Below, piece by piece: positions 42,789 through 54,854 of a DNA stretch of 64,000 bases (positions within the stretch are counted from its first letter, which is position 1; each line of letters begins with the position of its first letter). The DNA lies in NCBI GenBank assembly GCA_016124235.1, contig WGOC01000008.1, forward strand, positions 1-64,000, given 5' to 3'. The translations under genes were made by a program, and so were the position numbers. The notes under the pieces are model-generated. The model was not told the DNA's origin. It did no database searches and saw only the letters and a program-made list of their open reading frames with translations. This stretch comes from a bacterium (lineage in GTDB: Bacteria; Verrucomicrobiota; Verrucomicrobiia; Limisphaerales; RI-55).

Positions 42789-44081
42789 ATGAAACGCTTC
42801 CTTTCCCATCTCACGCTGGCTTTGTTCAGCGTTCCCGCCTTTGCGGCGTCGCCCGGTGCCTTCGATTGGCCGCAGTGGCAGGGCCCCAATCACGACGCGG
42901 TATCCCAGGAAACGGGCCTGCTCCAGCAATGGCAGAAGGAAGGACCACCACTCGCTTGGAAGGCCGAAGGTTTGGGCGGGGGCGACAGTGCACCTTCCGT
43001 GGCTGCCGGTCGGGTTTACGCCATGGCCAATCGCGGGAATGACGAAATTGTCTTCGCCCTGTCTGAAGCGGACGGCAAGGAAGTGTGGGTTTCGCGCCTG
43101 GGACCAGCTTTCCAACAACGCGGTTGGCCGCAGGGCAAGGAAGGTCCGGGGTGCACGCCCACGGTCGATGGCGATCGGCTTTACGCCATTGGACTCGGCG
43201 GCGATCTCACTTGTCTGCAAGTCTCTGACGGCAAGATTCTCTGGCAACGAAGTTTCACCAAGGACTTTGGCGGTCGCATTCCGACCTGGAGCTACCGCGA
43301 GTCGCCGCTGATCGATGACGACAAATTGATCTGCACGCCGGGCGGTGAAGGCGCCACGATGGTTGCCCTCAACAAAATGACCGGCGACACGATCTGGAAG
43401 AGTGAGGCCACCGGCAGCCCAAAAGCCGCCTATTGCTCGGCGACCGCCATCGATTTCAAGGGTGAGCGTCAGTATGTGAATTTCACCGCGCGATCGCTCA
43501 TCGGCGTCGCCGCGGCGGACGGCAAATTCCTGTGGGAATACAAGCGGCCCGCCAATGGTCACGGCATCAACATTTCCACACCGGTTCATCAGGATGGTTT
43601 CATTTTCGCGGCGTCTGCGTATGGCGCCGGCGGTGGTCTCATGAAATTGAGCAAGGAGGCGGACGGCCACTACATCGCCGACGAGGTTTATTACACCAAA
43701 AAGATGCAGAACCATCACGGCGGGATGATCGTGGTCGACGGTGCGCTCTATGGCGCCAATGGTGGAAACGAAGGCGGGCATCTCGTCTGTCTCGACTTCA
43801 AGTCCGGCGACGTGTTTTGGGACGAGGCTGACGACAAGGAACATCAAGTCGCCAAAGGTTCACTGGCCATGGCCGACGGCCGGCTCTACTACCGGATGGA
43901 AGACGGCACGGTTTTACTGATCGAACCGAACTCGAAAAAATACATCGAGCACGGCCGCTTCAAGCAGCCCGACCGAAGCAGCAAGCCGGCGTGGTCGCAC
44001 CCCGTCATCGCAAACGGCAAACTCTACATCCGCGATCAGGACGTGTTGTTCTGCTACAACGTGAAGGCGTCCGGCAGTTAG
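42789..44081 (+). CDS. Secreted PQQ-binding-like beta-propeller protein
   Basis: The 430-residue protein has a signal peptide ([20 protein letters not shown]) and then propeller repeats of PQQ type, each with a W-bearing strand such as [64 protein letters not shown] and [13 protein letters not shown]. These Verrucomicrobiota/Planctomycetota proteins are usually outside the cytoplasm and act in binding or as quinoprotein-like scaffolds; catalytic PQQ residues are not evident. I choose ATG 42789 because the longer frame to 42705 would put charged residues before the signal peptide. The gene stands alone, divergent from comM. Confidence 0.85.
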   Translation: MKRFLSHLTLALFSVPAFAASPGAFDWPQWQGPNHDAVSQETGLLQQWQKEGPPLAWKAEGLGGGDSAPSVAAGRVYAMANRGNDEIVFALSEADGKEVWVSRLGPAFQQRGWPQGKEGPGCTPTVDGDRLYAIGLGGDLTCLQVSDGKILWQRSFTKDFGGRIPTWSYRESPLIDDDKLICTPGGEGATMVALNKMTGDTIWKSEATGSPKAAYCSATAIDFKGERQYVNFTARSLIGVAAADGKFLWEYKRPANGHGINISTPVHQDGFIFAASAYGAGGGLMKLSKEADGHYIADEVYYTKKMQNHHGGMIVVDGALYGANGGNEGGHLVCLDFKSGDVFWDEADDKEHQVAKGSLAMADGRLYYRMEDGTVLLIEPNSKKYIEHGRFKQPDRSSKPAWSHPVIANGKLYIRDQDVLFCYNVKASGS

Positions 44082-44123
44082 CGATCCGGAATAACGGAAG
44101 CCGTGACAGGGCGCCGAAAGATC

Positions 44124-44191
44124 GGTAGGGCGAGGCTCCTGCCGAGCCGCGACCGTCAACGTTTTGGGCTCAGCGGGAGCTTCGCCCTACC
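44124..44191. repeat. REP-like imperfect inverted repeat
   Basis: Two 25-base arms, 44124-44148 (starting GGTAGGGCGAGGCTCC) and 44167-44191 (ending GCTTCGCCCTACC), are reverse complements at 22 of 25 positions with an 18-base spacer. It lies between the propeller and cupin genes. Such GGTAGGGCGAGGCTC units are repeated across genomes of this group as I recall, often paired head to tail or as hairpins; it may be a REP element mobilised by a RAYT-type transposase. Copy number cannot be seen from one window. Confidence 0.7.
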
Positions 44192-44225
44192 AAAAAGGCC
44201 AGGAATTTGATCGAATAAAAAATTC

Positions 44226-44621
44226 ATGGAAATCAAAAGAGCAGGCTCACAACCTTCCAACAAAGGCCCGGCGGATTGGTTCACCGGCACGGTGCGAATC
44301 GATCCACTTTTTCAAGCGACCGTCCCCGCGCGCGTGGCTGGCGCCAGCGTGACGTTCGAGCCCGGCGCTCGCACGGCCTGGCATACGCATCCGCTCGGGC
44401 AGACATTAATCGTCACCTCGGGATTTGGCTGGGTGCAACGCGAGGGTGGAGCGATCGAAGAAATTCGCCCCGGCGATGTGGTGTGGTTTCCGCCCGGCGA
44501 AAAGCACTGGCACGGCGCCTCACCCAAAACGGCCATGACCCACATCGCGATTCAAGAAGCGCTCGACGGCAAAGTGGTTGAATGGCTGGAACACGTCAGC
44601 GACGAACAATATCGTCGGTGA
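44226..44621 (+). CDS. Cupin-domain protein
   Basis: The 131-residue protein has the two cupin motifs: [20 protein letters not shown] (motif 1, with His-x-His and the later Gln/Glu metal ligand region) and [18 protein letters not shown] (motif 2, with the second-motif His). Such small single-cupin proteins bind a divalent metal and act as isomerases, dioxygenases or ligand-binding proteins. Sequence resembles the group annotated as carboxymuconolactone-type or YhhW/quercetin-like cupins, but no reaction can be assigned. It starts at ATG 44226, 34 bases after the REP-like repeat. Confidence 0.88.
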   Translation: MEIKRAGSQPSNKGPADWFTGTVRIDPLFQATVPARVAGASVTFEPGARTAWHTHPLGQTLIVTSGFGWVQREGGAIEEIRPGDVVWFPPGEKHWHGASPKTAMTHIAIQEALDGKVVEWLEHVSDEQYRR

Positions 44622-44707
44622 ATCGAAGGTCGACTCCCCGATTCCTACCGCAGAGGCGCGGACAAGGAGAATACAGCGACGACAGCACGCCATCCTTCCA
44701 AGACAAG

Positions 44708-45604
44708 CTATTCGCGGAGCAGTCTGGGTAGGACGTTGGGATCGATGGCCTCGACGGCGTTTGTCGCGTATTGGCGAACATCAATTTGTGGGTCGCTGAG
44801 GGCTCTGAGCAAGGCGGGAATGGCGGCCTTCGCCGCGGCGCCATACTTTTGCAGAGCTACCTCTGCGGCAATCCTGACCAGACCCCGCGGATCGTCCAAA
44901 GCCGCCGCCAAGGCCGGCACTACTAAGTCCGGTTTCAGTCGCAATTCCCCGAGAGACGCAATTGCGTTGCTGGCGACGCTCAGTTCGGCGTCGCCAATGC
45001 TTCGGATAAGGTCTGGTAGTGCAGGAGCGGCCAGCTCCCCCATGTTGCAGAACGCATGGGCTGCAACATCCCGTAACTCGGAACTTGAGTTGGTAAGCAC
45101 GGTCACAAGCCGATTCAACGCATTGGTCCTCTGGCAATATCCCAATGCTTCAATAGCGCGAGTCGCAACGACGGTACGCTTGGAATTATTTGCTACTTCT
45201 GCGAGGGCACCGATGGATTCGTCTGCGGCCGGTCCCAACGCCCGGAAGGCATAAACAGCAGCGCGCGCTCGGTCTTCGTCGTTTTGCCGGTTAAAGAAAG
45301 GTTCTTTGGTGCGAGCCCAGAGCCAATCGCGTATCTGATCCACGCGGTCTGGTTCCTCGTACCGGATCCATTTGAGGAGAAAGGGAACGGCATTGGTCCC
45401 CATCTCTTTGATGGCTTGGCCAGCATACTGCCGGTCGGCGTCGCTGTTGCCTTGGTATGGTTCATAAAGCGCAACGAAATAGCTAAGTGGATTTTCTTCG
45501 TGGGTCGGTTCGGGCTTACCGGCGAAGAAAAGAAAGACGGTAATCCCGATGATTGCGACCATGGTAATGACCAGCAACAGGCGTTTCCGTTTCAGTGGTT
45601 CCAC
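44708..45604 (-). CDS. Membrane-anchored HEAT-repeat protein
   Basis: The 298-residue protein has an N-terminal membrane anchor (KRLLLVITMVAIIGITVFLF, residues 8-27), an acidic, Tyr-rich linker and about five HEAT/armadillo-type helical repeats, such as DRARAAVYAFRALGPAADES, ELRDVAAHAFCNMGELAAPA, ELSVASNAIASLGELRLKPD, GLVRIAAEVALQKYGAAAKA and IDVRQYATNAVEAIDPNVLP. Such repeats serve protein binding. It starts with GTG 45602-45604; the alternative ATG lies inside the anchor. It is 30 bases from the end of the alanine dehydrogenase gene upstream on the same strand; a functional connection is not evident. Function unknown. Confidence 0.75.
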   Translation of the reverse strand: MEPLKRKRLLLVITMVAIIGITVFLFFAGKPEPTHEENPLSYFVALYEPYQGNSDADRQYAGQAIKEMGTNAVPFLLKWIRYEEPDRVDQIRDWLWARTKEPFFNRQNDEDRARAAVYAFRALGPAADESIGALAEVANNSKRTVVATRAIEALGYCQRTNALNRLVTVLTNSSSELRDVAAHAFCNMGELAAPALPDLIRSIGDAELSVASNAIASLGELRLKPDLVVPALAAALDDPRGLVRIAAEVALQKYGAAAKAAIPALLRALSDPQIDVRQYATNAVEAIDPNVLPRLLRE

Positions 45605-45633
45605 AGCGGGAAATTAGCAGGCGGAAATGGTTG

Positions 45634-46755
45634 TTACATACGTTTGCCAAGCCGGTCATCGGCAAGCTTTTCCCAGAGCATTCCATGCGCTTCGGCCACT
45701 GCCTTGCAAGTGACGCGACCGTCCATGACGTTGATGCCGCCGAGCAAAGCCGGTTGCTTCTCACAAGCTTCGGCGAGGCCATGGTCGGCGATCAATTCGA
45801 TGAAGCGATACGTGACGTTGGTCAGCGCCTGGGTCGCGGTGCGCGCAAAGGCGCCGGGCATGTTGGCCACGCAATAGTGAATGACGTCCTCCTCAACGAA
45901 CGTCGGCTCGTGATGCGTGGTCGGTCGAGAAGTTTCAGCGCAGCCGCCCTGATCGATCGCGATGTCCACCAGCACGCTGCCGGGTTTCATGACTTCGAGC
46001 ATTTTGCGATTGATGAGTTTAGGAGCGCGCGCGCCGGGAACCAGAACGGCGCCCACCAACAGATCCACCGTTGGCAGCATTTCGAGGATGTGCGCTTCGT
46101 TCGAGTAAAGCGTGTGCGCAGTGTGCAGCGTGATGTCGAGGAAGCGCATGCGTTCGACATCCACTTCGAGAATGGTCACGTCCGCGCCCAAACCTTGGGC
46201 CATGCGGGCGGCGTTGATGCCTGAAGTTCCACCTCCAAGCACCACCACTTTTCCCGGAAGCACACCCGGCACGCCGCCGAGCAACGTGCCTTTGCCACCG
46301 TTGTGTTTCGCGAGGTAAAAGCCGCCGACCAAAATGCTCATGCGCCCGGCGATCTCGCTCATCGGTTCCAAGAGCGGCAGCCGTCGGTTTACTTCGACGG
46401 TTTCGTACGCCAGCGCGGTGACGCCGGATTTCATCAATCCCTCCGTCAACGGCCGGTTGGCCGCCAAATGAAGGTAGGTGAAAAGGATCTGGCCCTTGCG
46501 GAGCAGCGAAACTTCATCCGGCTGCGGTTCTTTTACTTTCACGATAAGGTCCGCGCGCTCAAAGACTTCTTCGTGCACGACCAGAATTTCCGCGCCGGCC
46601 TTTTCGTATTCGGCATCGAGATAACCGCTGCCCGCGCCCGCACCTCGCTCGACGATGACCTGATGACCACGCCGGATGAGTTGGTACGCGGCGGAAGGTA
46701 ACAACGCGACGCGATGCTCGTCGGCCTTCACTTCGCGCGGGACACCGATGATCAT
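45634..46755 (-). CDS. ald: Alanine dehydrogenase
   Basis: The 373-residue enzyme interconverts L-alanine and pyruvate plus ammonia with NAD. Family features: N-terminal [20 protein letters not shown], with the Arg of EHRVAL and Lys of LIVKVKEPQ in the pyruvate site, [20 protein letters not shown], the Rossmann motif [20 protein letters not shown] (residues 165-185), and [20 protein letters not shown] near the C-terminal half. Length fits (about 370). It is cytosolic and forms hexamers in characterised cases. It could provide alanine or deaminate it as nitrogen source. It lies 21 bases downstream of the YihY/BrkB gene on the same strand. Confidence 0.94.
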   Translation of the reverse strand: MIIGVPREVKADEHRVALLPSAAYQLIRRGHQVIVERGAGAGSGYLDAEYEKAGAEILVVHEEVFERADLIVKVKEPQPDEVSLLRKGQILFTYLHLAANRPLTEGLMKSGVTALAYETVEVNRRLPLLEPMSEIAGRMSILVGGFYLAKHNGGKGTLLGGVPGVLPGKVVVLGGGTSGINAARMAQGLGADVTILEVDVERMRFLDITLHTAHTLYSNEAHILEMLPTVDLLVGAVLVPGARAPKLINRKMLEVMKPGSVLVDIAIDQGGCAETSRPTTHHEPTFVEEDVIHYCVANMPGAFARTATQALTNVTYRFIELIADHGLAEACEKQPALLGGINVMDGRVTCKAVAEAHGMLWEKLADDRLGKRM

Positions 46756-46776
46756 AACTGGAAGAACAGAGACGGG

Positions 46777-48474
46777 TTAAGTCGCAGCCGCCGCGTGTGA
46801 GGTGCCGATCGCGTGACCTTGTGAGTCGGGCTCGAGGCGCGCGATCAGATCTTGCAGGCTGGTTTTTCCGGAAACGGATTTTTCCGCGAGCAAGACACTT
46901 TCGAAGACTTCATCGATTGCCTTTTTCGCGTCGTCCTCGACCGATTCAGTGCGCTCGCCACGCGCCGTGCGCAAGGTCATCAAGATGTCGTGGCAGCTGA
47001 TTTTTTCCAACGGTCGCGTGAGCGTGTAGCCCGTTTCCGTACCGTTCCCGTGCGCTTCCATCACGAGCCCACCGGCTTCCATCGATTTCAAAATGTCGTC
47101 AACGAGGCGGGTCGAAATGCGCAACGCCTGCGCAATGTCGATCACGCTCGGAGCGACGCCGTGGATGTCATCAAACCGCTTGCCGACGAACGTCATGATG
47201 CGCAATGCCAGATGTTCCTTGCCGAGGAAATTGATCCGTTGGGCTTCCTTTTCCTGGAGATAAGCGACTCGATTCTGAAATGCGTAAGCGACCTGTGCGC
47301 CGAACAAAAGAATCAACCATGAGAAATACAAACCAACCAGAAACACAGGGATTACGGCGAAGCTTCCGTAGATCTTGGTGTAAGTCACGCCTTTCGAGAC
47401 GAGTGTTACGTTCATGGCGCTGTTCAATTGCCAGAGAATGCCGCCGGTCAGGCCGCCAAGAAACGCCGCACGCCAACGCACCTTGGTGTTCGGCATGAGC
47501 TGATAAAAAAAGGCGAACCCAAAGCTCAGAATGATGATCGGCAACGCCTTTTCGAGGAGGAACTGCACCAGGAAACCAAGATACAGTTTGTCCATGATCT
47601 TCTGCACCCAGGCGAGTTCCGAACCAATGTTGACCGATAGCACCACCACGGGAATCAATGGTCCCAATGTCACGGTCGCCCAATATTGCACAATCCGGGA
47701 AACCCACGACCGCCCGCGGGCCACTCCCCAGATGTCATTGAACGTAGCCTCAATCGTACTGAAGAGCATGATGGCGACGACGATCAGGCCCACCATGCCG
47801 GTCACGCCCAGACCGCCGCTGTTCACCCGCTGTAACGAATCATCGATGAATTTGACGACCAGTGTCCGGTCGACGGCCTTGACGGCCTCCTTGAACTTTT
47901 CCTTCGCCTGCTTGTTCACGACCACGGCGTTTGTCGACGTCGTCGTCGTGTTTGGATTCGCGGCGGCCAAGTTCGTTCCGGTCTGGTCGACTCGATTGGT
48001 ATCACCGGCCGCCAGGGTAGGTTGAACTTCGTTCGGCGATTTGGCGTCGGGGTTGGCTTGCCCGGAATCAAGTCCGTCCGTTGTTGTGTCGCCGGCGTCT
48101 GAAGTCGTGGTGGTCTGGTGGGCTTTGTCGACGTCATTTGTGCTGCCGGTGCCCGCTTCGGGCAGCACCTGCTCCACGAGTTTGTCGATCACCTTTTTGA
48201 TGGGCGCCTCACCCTGGGATTTCAAAATCCCCGTCGAAATGCTCGCCGTAACCGCAATCAAGGGGATCAAGGCCAGCAACGTCGTGTAAGCCAGCGCCGT
48301 GGCCCGAACCGGGCAGCGATTGGAAATGAAGCCGGTGACGACGAGTTCCCAAAACTGAAGAAACGAGAAGAGTCGTTCGCCCCAGACCGGGCCGCACGTG
48401 TCGCGGAGCTTTTTCCGGATCACGATGCGGAATCGTTTGCCGGAGCCGGGCGCATGCTGAGCCGGATTGGTCAT
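46777..48474 (-). CDS. YihY/BrkB-family membrane protein with long disordered insert and winged-helix tail
   Basis: A 565-residue membrane protein, larger than the roughly 290-residue family average. After the amphipathic start and TM1 (RCPVRATALAYTTLLALIPL) comes an insert of about 100 residues rich in Thr, Asn, Asp and Gly (about residues 110-190), then five further helices with family signatures GLGVTGMVGLIVVAIMLFST, FAFFYQLMPNTKVRWRAAFL and GSFAVIPVFLVGLYFSWLI. The last 170 residues form a soluble winged-helix region with VIDIAQALRISTRLVDDILK. I choose ATG 48474 over TTG 48504. The C-terminal extension is known in YihY proteins but its role is unknown. It is 21 bases upstream of ald. Confidence 0.85.
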   Translation of the reverse strand: MTNPAQHAPGSGKRFRIVIRKKLRDTCGPVWGERLFSFLQFWELVVTGFISNRCPVRATALAYTTLLALIPLIAVTASISTGILKSQGEAPIKKVIDKLVEQVLPEAGTGSTNDVDKAHQTTTTSDAGDTTTDGLDSGQANPDAKSPNEVQPTLAAGDTNRVDQTGTNLAAANPNTTTTSTNAVVVNKQAKEKFKEAVKAVDRTLVVKFIDDSLQRVNSGGLGVTGMVGLIVVAIMLFSTIEATFNDIWGVARGRSWVSRIVQYWATVTLGPLIPVVVLSVNIGSELAWVQKIMDKLYLGFLVQFLLEKALPIIILSFGFAFFYQLMPNTKVRWRAAFLGGLTGGILWQLNSAMNVTLVSKGVTYTKIYGSFAVIPVFLVGLYFSWLILLFGAQVAYAFQNRVAYLQEKEAQRINFLGKEHLALRIMTFVGKRFDDIHGVAPSVIDIAQALRISTRLVDDILKSMEAGGLVMEAHGNGTETGYTLTRPLEKISCHDILMTLRTARGERTESVEDDAKKAIDEVFESVLLAEKSVSGKTSLQDLIARLEPDSQGHAIGTSHAAAAT

Positions 48475-48590
48475 TTGCTGAGCTTTGACTGATGCCGCTC
48501 CCAAGTCAATTCAGCCCACCGATCGCTGCGCGCAAGAATTTCACTCATTACGGCGAGAGGGTAGTTTTGCGATCGGTCCGGGAAATAGAA

Positions 48591-48616
48591 ACGGGGCCCG
48601 GCAATCCGGGCCCCGT
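48591..48616 (-). terminator. Terminator downstream of groEL
   Basis: Perfect 11-bp stem ACGGGGCCCGG/CCGGGCCCCGT with a four-base loop, 27 bases after the groEL stop. On the minus strand it is followed by TTTCTATTTCC. It is also positioned in front of the BrkB gene (48474), separating the two transcripts. Confidence 0.85.
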
Positions 48617-48643
48617 CGTGTCAATTTGGATGTGCGGTTTCGC

Positions 48644-50296
<1,653 letters not shown>

Positions 50297-50316
50297 TTAA
50301 GTTGGGTTAAAGTTGT

Positions 50317-50610
50317 TTAGCCGATCACCGCGAGGATGTCGTCGCTGTTCAGGATCTTCATTTCCTTGCCGTCGATCTTGATTTCCGTGCCACCGTACTT
50401 GCTGATCAGCACGCGGTCGCCCTTCTTCACTTCGAATTCGACCTTCTTGCCGTTGTCATCGGTTTTGCCGGTTCCCAGGGCGACAATGATGCCTTCCATG
50501 GGTTTTTCTTTGGCGGAATCAGGGATGATAATGCCACCCTTCTTCACTTCCTTTTCCTCGGCCGGTTCCACGAGAACACGGTCGCCGAGCGGTTTAACGT
50601 TCAGTGCCAT
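50317..50610 (-). CDS. groES: GroES co-chaperonin (Hsp10)
   Basis: The 97-residue lid protein closes the GroEL cavity. It has the whole family pattern: [20 protein letters not shown], the mobile loop [26 protein letters not shown] middle segment and [20 protein letters not shown] at the end. The start ATG 50608-50610 gives MALNVKPLG and a normal length; the open frame extends 23 codons upstream without a good family match. It is transcribed ahead of groEL with 29 bases between. The region upstream (50611-50707) has no inverted repeat like CIRCE. Confidence 0.97.
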   Translation of the reverse strand: MALNVKPLGDRVLVEPAEEKEVKKGGIIIPDSAKEKPMEGIIVALGTGKTDDNGKKVEFEVKKGDRVLISKYGGTEIKIDGKEMKILNSDDILAVIG

Positions 50611-50707
50611 ACTGTTACTGTATTTGGTTCGTTGTTGTTGGTTAGCGTTGTTACAAAACAAGCCCCGATGCACCCGCACCGGTTGATTGTTAAGGGGGTA
50701 TTTGAGA

Positions 50708-50744
50708 CCGGCCGCCGCTTCATGCCTTGCGAAGCGGCGGCCGG
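50708..50744 (-). terminator. Strong hairpin between dnaK and groES
   Basis: A perfect 14-bp stem CCGGCCGCCGCTTC/GAAGCGGCGGCCGG (50708-50721 and 50731-50744) with a 9-base loop begins 12 bases after the dnaK stop. The minus strand after it reads TCTCAAATACCC, with no U-run, so it may act as a stabiliser of the dnaK message or partial terminator, letting some read-through into groESL. Confidence 0.7.
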
Positions 50745-50756
50745 CACAAAAGTGGA

Positions 50757-52706
50757 TCAGCCTTTCTTCTCGTCGACGACTTCCGCGTCGATAATCGGAC
50801 CTTCGTCCTTGGCGGATTTCTTTTCGTCCGCTTCAGATTTGGCTTCGCCGCTGGATGCTTGCGATTCACCACCGGCCGCGGCGCCGGGTTGACCCTGGGC
50901 GGACTTGTAAAGTTCCGCCGACGCGGCCTGCCAAGCTTCGTTTAATTTTTCACTGGCGGACTTGATGGCGGCGATGTCGGTGCCGTTCAAGGCGTCTTTC
51001 ACGGCTTTCATTGCCGCTTCGATCTTTTCCTTGTCGCCGGCCGGCAATGTGTCGCCATTTTCCTTCAGCATCTTTTCGGAGCGATAGACGGCGTTGTCCG
51101 CTTCGTTCCGCGTTTCTACTTCCTCACGCTTTTGCTTATCTTCTTCAGCGTGGGCGTCCGCGTCCTTGCGCATCCGCTCAATCTCGTCCTGCGACAAACC
51201 GCTGCTGGCGGTGATGGTGATCTTCTGCTCGCGACCAGTACCGAGGTCCTTGGCGCCAACATGCAAAATACCGTTGGCATCAATGTCGAAGGTCACCTCG
51301 ATCTGCGGCACACCACGCGGAGCGGGCGGGATGTCGTCCAGTTTAAACTTGCCGATGGTTTTGTTGTCGCGGGCAAATTGCCGTTCGCCTTGGAGCACAT
51401 GAATTTCAACGCCGGGCTGATTGTCCGCCGCGGTCGAAAAAATTTCCGATTTGCGAGTCGGGATCGTGGTGTTCCGCTCAATCAAACGCGTGAACACACC
51501 ACCGAGCGTTTCGATTCCGAGCGAGAGCGGTGTGACATCGAGGAGCAACACGTCTTTAACGTCGCCCTTCAGCACGCCGCCCTGAATCGCTGCACCGACG
51601 GCAACCACCTCATCAGGATTCACACCTTGATGCGGCGGCTTGCTCACCAAGCTCTTCGCCGTCTCGACGACGCGCGGCATGCGGGTCATGCCACCAACCA
51701 AGACGAGTTCGTCAATCTTGTCCGCTGTGAGGTCGGCATCCTTGAGACAGGCCTTCGTTGGCGTCACGGTGCGTTCGAACAAATCGTCGCACAACTGTTC
51801 CATCTTCGATCGACTCAGTGCCAAACTGATGTGTTTCGGCCCACTGGCGTCGGCGGTGATGAACGGCAGATTAATGTCGTATTGCTGGGAACTCGAAAGC
51901 GCGATCTTTGCCTTTTCCGCTTCCTCTTTGATTCGTTGGAGCGCGTCCGGCTGCTTGCGCAAGTCCATGCCCTGATCCTTTTTGAACTCGTCAAGGATCC
52001 AGTCCATGAGTTTGTTGTCCCAGTCATCGCCACCGAGATGAGTGTCGCCATTGGTCGCCTTGACCTCAAACACGCCATCGCCAATTTCGAGGACAGAAAT
52101 ATCAAACGTGCCGCCGCCCAAATCGTAGACGGCGATCTTTTCATCGGATTTTTTGTCGAGACCGTATGCCAGTGACGCTGCCGTGGGTTCGTTGATAATT
52201 CGCAGAACTTCCAGTCCCGCAATCTTGCCGGCGTCTTTGGTCGCCTGCCGTTGCGAGTCATTGAAATAAGCCGGCACGGTGATGACCGCCTGCGTGATCT
52301 TTTCTCCCAACCGAACTTCAGCGTCCGCTTTCAGTTTCCCAAGAATCATCGCCGAGATCTCCGGCGGACTGAACTGCTTGGCTTTGCCGTCAATCTCAAC
52401 TTCGACAGCAACGTCGCCATTCGATGCCTTTACCACCTTATAGGGCACACGCTTCGCTTCCTCGGAGATTTCGTCATACTTCCGACCCATGAAGCGTTTG
52501 ACGGAATAAATCGTATTGCGCGAGTTCGTCACAGCTTGACGCTTAGCCGCGTCGCCGACCAACCGTTCGCCGTTCTTCGCGAATGCAACAACGGATGGTG
52601 TTGTGCGCTTACCTTCAGAGTTCTCCAGAACCACCGGCTCGCCGCCTTCCATGACAGCCATGCAGGAGTTCGTCGTTCCAAGATCGATTCCCAAAACTTT
52701 AGCCAT
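50757..52706 (-). CDS. dnaK: DnaK chaperone (Hsp70)
   Basis: The 649-residue chaperone has the N-terminal actin-like ATPase ([85 protein letters not shown]), the substrate domain (about 390-500, [17 protein letters not shown]) and the helical lid with a Glu/Lys-rich end finishing EVVDEKKG. Length is standard. It heads the dnaK-groES-groEL gene cluster on the minus strand. No dnaJ, grpE or hrcA is in the window. The 282-base region upstream (52707-52988) shows no gene and no CIRCE element. Confidence 0.98.
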   Translation of the reverse strand: MAKVLGIDLGTTNSCMAVMEGGEPVVLENSEGKRTTPSVVAFAKNGERLVGDAAKRQAVTNSRNTIYSVKRFMGRKYDEISEEAKRVPYKVVKASNGDVAVEVEIDGKAKQFSPPEISAMILGKLKADAEVRLGEKITQAVITVPAYFNDSQRQATKDAGKIAGLEVLRIINEPTAASLAYGLDKKSDEKIAVYDLGGGTFDISVLEIGDGVFEVKATNGDTHLGGDDWDNKLMDWILDEFKKDQGMDLRKQPDALQRIKEEAEKAKIALSSSQQYDINLPFITADASGPKHISLALSRSKMEQLCDDLFERTVTPTKACLKDADLTADKIDELVLVGGMTRMPRVVETAKSLVSKPPHQGVNPDEVVAVGAAIQGGVLKGDVKDVLLLDVTPLSLGIETLGGVFTRLIERNTTIPTRKSEIFSTAADNQPGVEIHVLQGERQFARDNKTIGKFKLDDIPPAPRGVPQIEVTFDIDANGILHVGAKDLGTGREQKITITASSGLSQDEIERMRKDADAHAEEDKQKREEVETRNEADNAVYRSEKMLKENGDTLPAGDKEKIEAAMKAVKDALNGTDIAAIKSASEKLNEAWQAASAELYKSAQGQPGAAAGGESQASSGEAKSEADEKKSAKDEGPIIDAEVVDEKKG

Positions 52707-52988
52707 AATAAAAACCTTTCAGTTCAAGGTAGCAAACTGGCATCCAATGAATTGCATGTTTGTAAGCTATTCATGTTAAGTCACTTATAACAATAGTTGC
52801 CGTTGCCCTATTTGGCGATTTCGCGACCGTATGGCGCGTTTGAGCGCCATCGTGGCGCTATATAGGTGGCTTGGGGTTGACCGCTCCAACTTGGTCGTGG
52901 CCCTTGCGAGGAGATGCGCCATGAATCCAACGATAACGGATCCGATCCTGAACGGGATATGGTGGCGCACGCCGACGGTGTTGTCGGT

Positions 52989-54854
52989 TCAACTGCGCAG
53001 GGCGAGGAGGACAATAGAAATGTCGGCTGGCGTGATCCCGGGAATTCGCGACGCTTGCCCGATTGTCTCAGGCTTGATGCTCTCCAACTTTTGTCGGCCT
53101 TCTGTGCTTAACGCTTGGAGCTTTGAGTAATCGAGCGCCTTGGGAATCTTTTTCAGCTCCTGCGCGGCGAATCGGTTGATCTCGTCACTTTGTCTTTGGA
53201 TGTAGCCTTCATACTTGATCTCAATCTCGACTTGCTCCGCAACTTCCGACGGTAATGTTTTGTTCCGCCCTTCAAGCATTTGGTACCTCATTTCCGGACG
53301 TCGGAGGATTTGCGCCATCGAAACGGTACCAATCCTTGTTTTTCGAAGGCGGTCGATTTCCTCGGCTATATTTTTCTGTTTCTCCCGCACGCGATTGAAT
53401 CGTTTCGTGGACAACACGCCGGCCGAATGCCCCAATTCCGAAAGGCGCAGATCTGCATTATCTTGTCGCAGTATCAATCGATGTTCTGCCCGTGACGTGA
53501 ACATTCGGTATGGCTCCGTCGTGCCTTTCGTCACCAAGTCATCAATCATCACTCCGATATAACCTTGATCCCGGCGGATGATAACGGGGGGAGAGCCGCC
53601 AACCTTTCGAGCCGCGTTTATTCCTGCCATCAAGCCTTGGGCCGCCGCCTCTTCATAGCCAGATGTTCCGTTGATTTGGCCAGCGAGAAAGAGATTCTCG
53701 CAAACTTTCGTTTCCTGATTCGGCATGAGTTGCGTCGGCGGTATGTAATCATACTCTACCGCATAGGCCGCCCGCATAATCTCCGCTCTTTCGAGACCAG
53801 GTATTGTTCGCAAAAATTGAATTTGGACATCATAGGGGAGACTCGTTGACAGACCATTCACGTAGTACTCGTCCGTGTGGATGCCCTCCGGTTCCAAGAA
53901 AACTTGATGGCGCTCCTTGTCCGCGAATTTGACGATCTTGTCTTCAATCGACGGGCAATAGCGCGGACCAATTCCTTCGATCTTGCCTGAATAAATCGGA
54001 GATCGATGCAAGTTCGCGCGAATAATGTCCGCCGTCTGGTTGGATGTAAATGTGATGTGGCAGGGGACTTGACCGCCATACTGAGCAGCAACTGATTCCG
54101 GTGGGTAGATTCCATTGCCAGCGCTTTCCGATTGTTCCACGTGGAACATTTCCTCCCTCCAATACGAAAAGAGAGGCGGCGGTTCTTCGCCCAATTGCTC
54201 CTCCATTACTGAAAAATCGATTGATCTCTTCAACAGTCGAGGTGGAGTACCCGTTTTGAATCGCCCCAACTTCAACCCCACCTCAATCAACGAGGCGGAT
54301 ATACCGAGAGCTGGTGCTTCCCCCGAACGCCCACCTTGCTCCGTTCGTTCACCGACATGGAGCAGACCTTGCATAAATGTGCCTGTGGTCAATATCACCG
54401 CTAGACCCTCAAAAATCACGCCCATGCTCGTCCGCACGCCTCGGACCTTACTTCCTTCCAACAAGAGGCCGACGGTGTTCCCTTGCTTCACTTCCAAGTT
54501 TGGTTCCTTTTCGCAAATCCACTTCATCCGAAACTGGTATGCTTTCTTATCGCATTGCGCTCTTGGTGCCCACACGGACGGACCGCGACTCCGATTGAGC
54601 ATTCGAAACTGGATTCCGGTCATGTCGGTGTTCCTGCCCATCTCACCACCAAAGGCGTCGATCTCTCGCACCAGATGCCCCTTGGCCAAACCCCCAATTG
54701 CCGGATTGCATGACATTTGACCAATCGTATCCAAGTTGCCCGTGAGCAGGAGCGTCTTTGCGCCTATGCGAGCAGCCGCCAAGGAGGCTTCAATGCCGGC
54801 ATGACCGCCACCCACGACAATCACATCATATTTAATTGGATAAACAAATTCCAT
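52989..54854 (-). CDS. mnmG: MnmG (GidA) tRNA uridine modification FAD enzyme
   Basis: With MnmE, the 621-residue flavoprotein adds the carboxymethylaminomethyl group to U34 of several tRNAs. It shows the FAD-binding [20 protein letters not shown], the [20 protein letters not shown] loop, [39 protein letters not shown] and the C-terminal [20 protein letters not shown]. An internal palindrome resembling a ParB-binding parS site (54133-54148) is read as MFHVEQ. In many bacteria mnmG is close to the origin and to parAB; those genes are not in this window. Codon use is visibly less GC-rich than in the genes to the left. Confidence 0.97.
   Translation of the reverse strand: MEFVYPIKYDVIVVGGGHAGIEASLAAARIGAKTLLLTGNLDTIGQMSCNPAIGGLAKGHLVREIDAFGGEMGRNTDMTGIQFRMLNRSRGPSVWAPRAQCDKKAYQFRMKWICEKEPNLEVKQGNTVGLLLEGSKVRGVRTSMGVIFEGLAVILTTGTFMQGLLHVGERTEQGGRSGEAPALGISASLIEVGLKLGRFKTGTPPRLLKRSIDFSVMEEQLGEEPPPLFSYWREEMFHVEQSESAGNGIYPPESVAAQYGGQVPCHITFTSNQTADIIRANLHRSPIYSGKIEGIGPRYCPSIEDKIVKFADKERHQVFLEPEGIHTDEYYVNGLSTSLPYDVQIQFLRTIPGLERAEIMRAAYAVEYDYIPPTQLMPNQETKVCENLFLAGQINGTSGYEEAAAQGLMAGINAARKVGGSPPVIIRRDQGYIGVMIDDLVTKGTTEPYRMFTSRAEHRLILRQDNADLRLSELGHSAGVLSTKRFNRVREKQKNIAEEIDRLRKTRIGTVSMAQILRRPEMRYQMLEGRNKTLPSEVAEQVEIEIKYEGYIQRQSDEINRFAAQELKKIPKALDYSKLQALSTEGRQKLESIKPETIGQASRIPGITPADISIVLLALRS
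54133..54148. promoter_or_regulatory. parS-like ParB-binding palindrome inside mnmG
   Basis: TGTTCCACGTGGAACA is a perfect 16-bp palindrome and matches the parS family (B. subtilis-type TGTTTCACGTGAAACA; a GTTCCACGTGGAAC form is, as I recall, used in Myxococcus). It is embedded in the mnmG coding sequence. ParB loads on such sites near the origin to direct chromosome segregation. I saw no second full copy in the window. Confidence 0.85.

Noticed and set aside
42300..43847. A 515-codon minus-strand frame running from comM across the propeller gene
   Set aside because: Overlaps both certain genes; its end is out of frame with comM and matches no family.
50611..50707. CIRCE (HrcA) operator upstream of groES
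   Set aside because: Looked for TTAGCACTC/GAGTGCTAA arms here and upstream of dnaK; none present.
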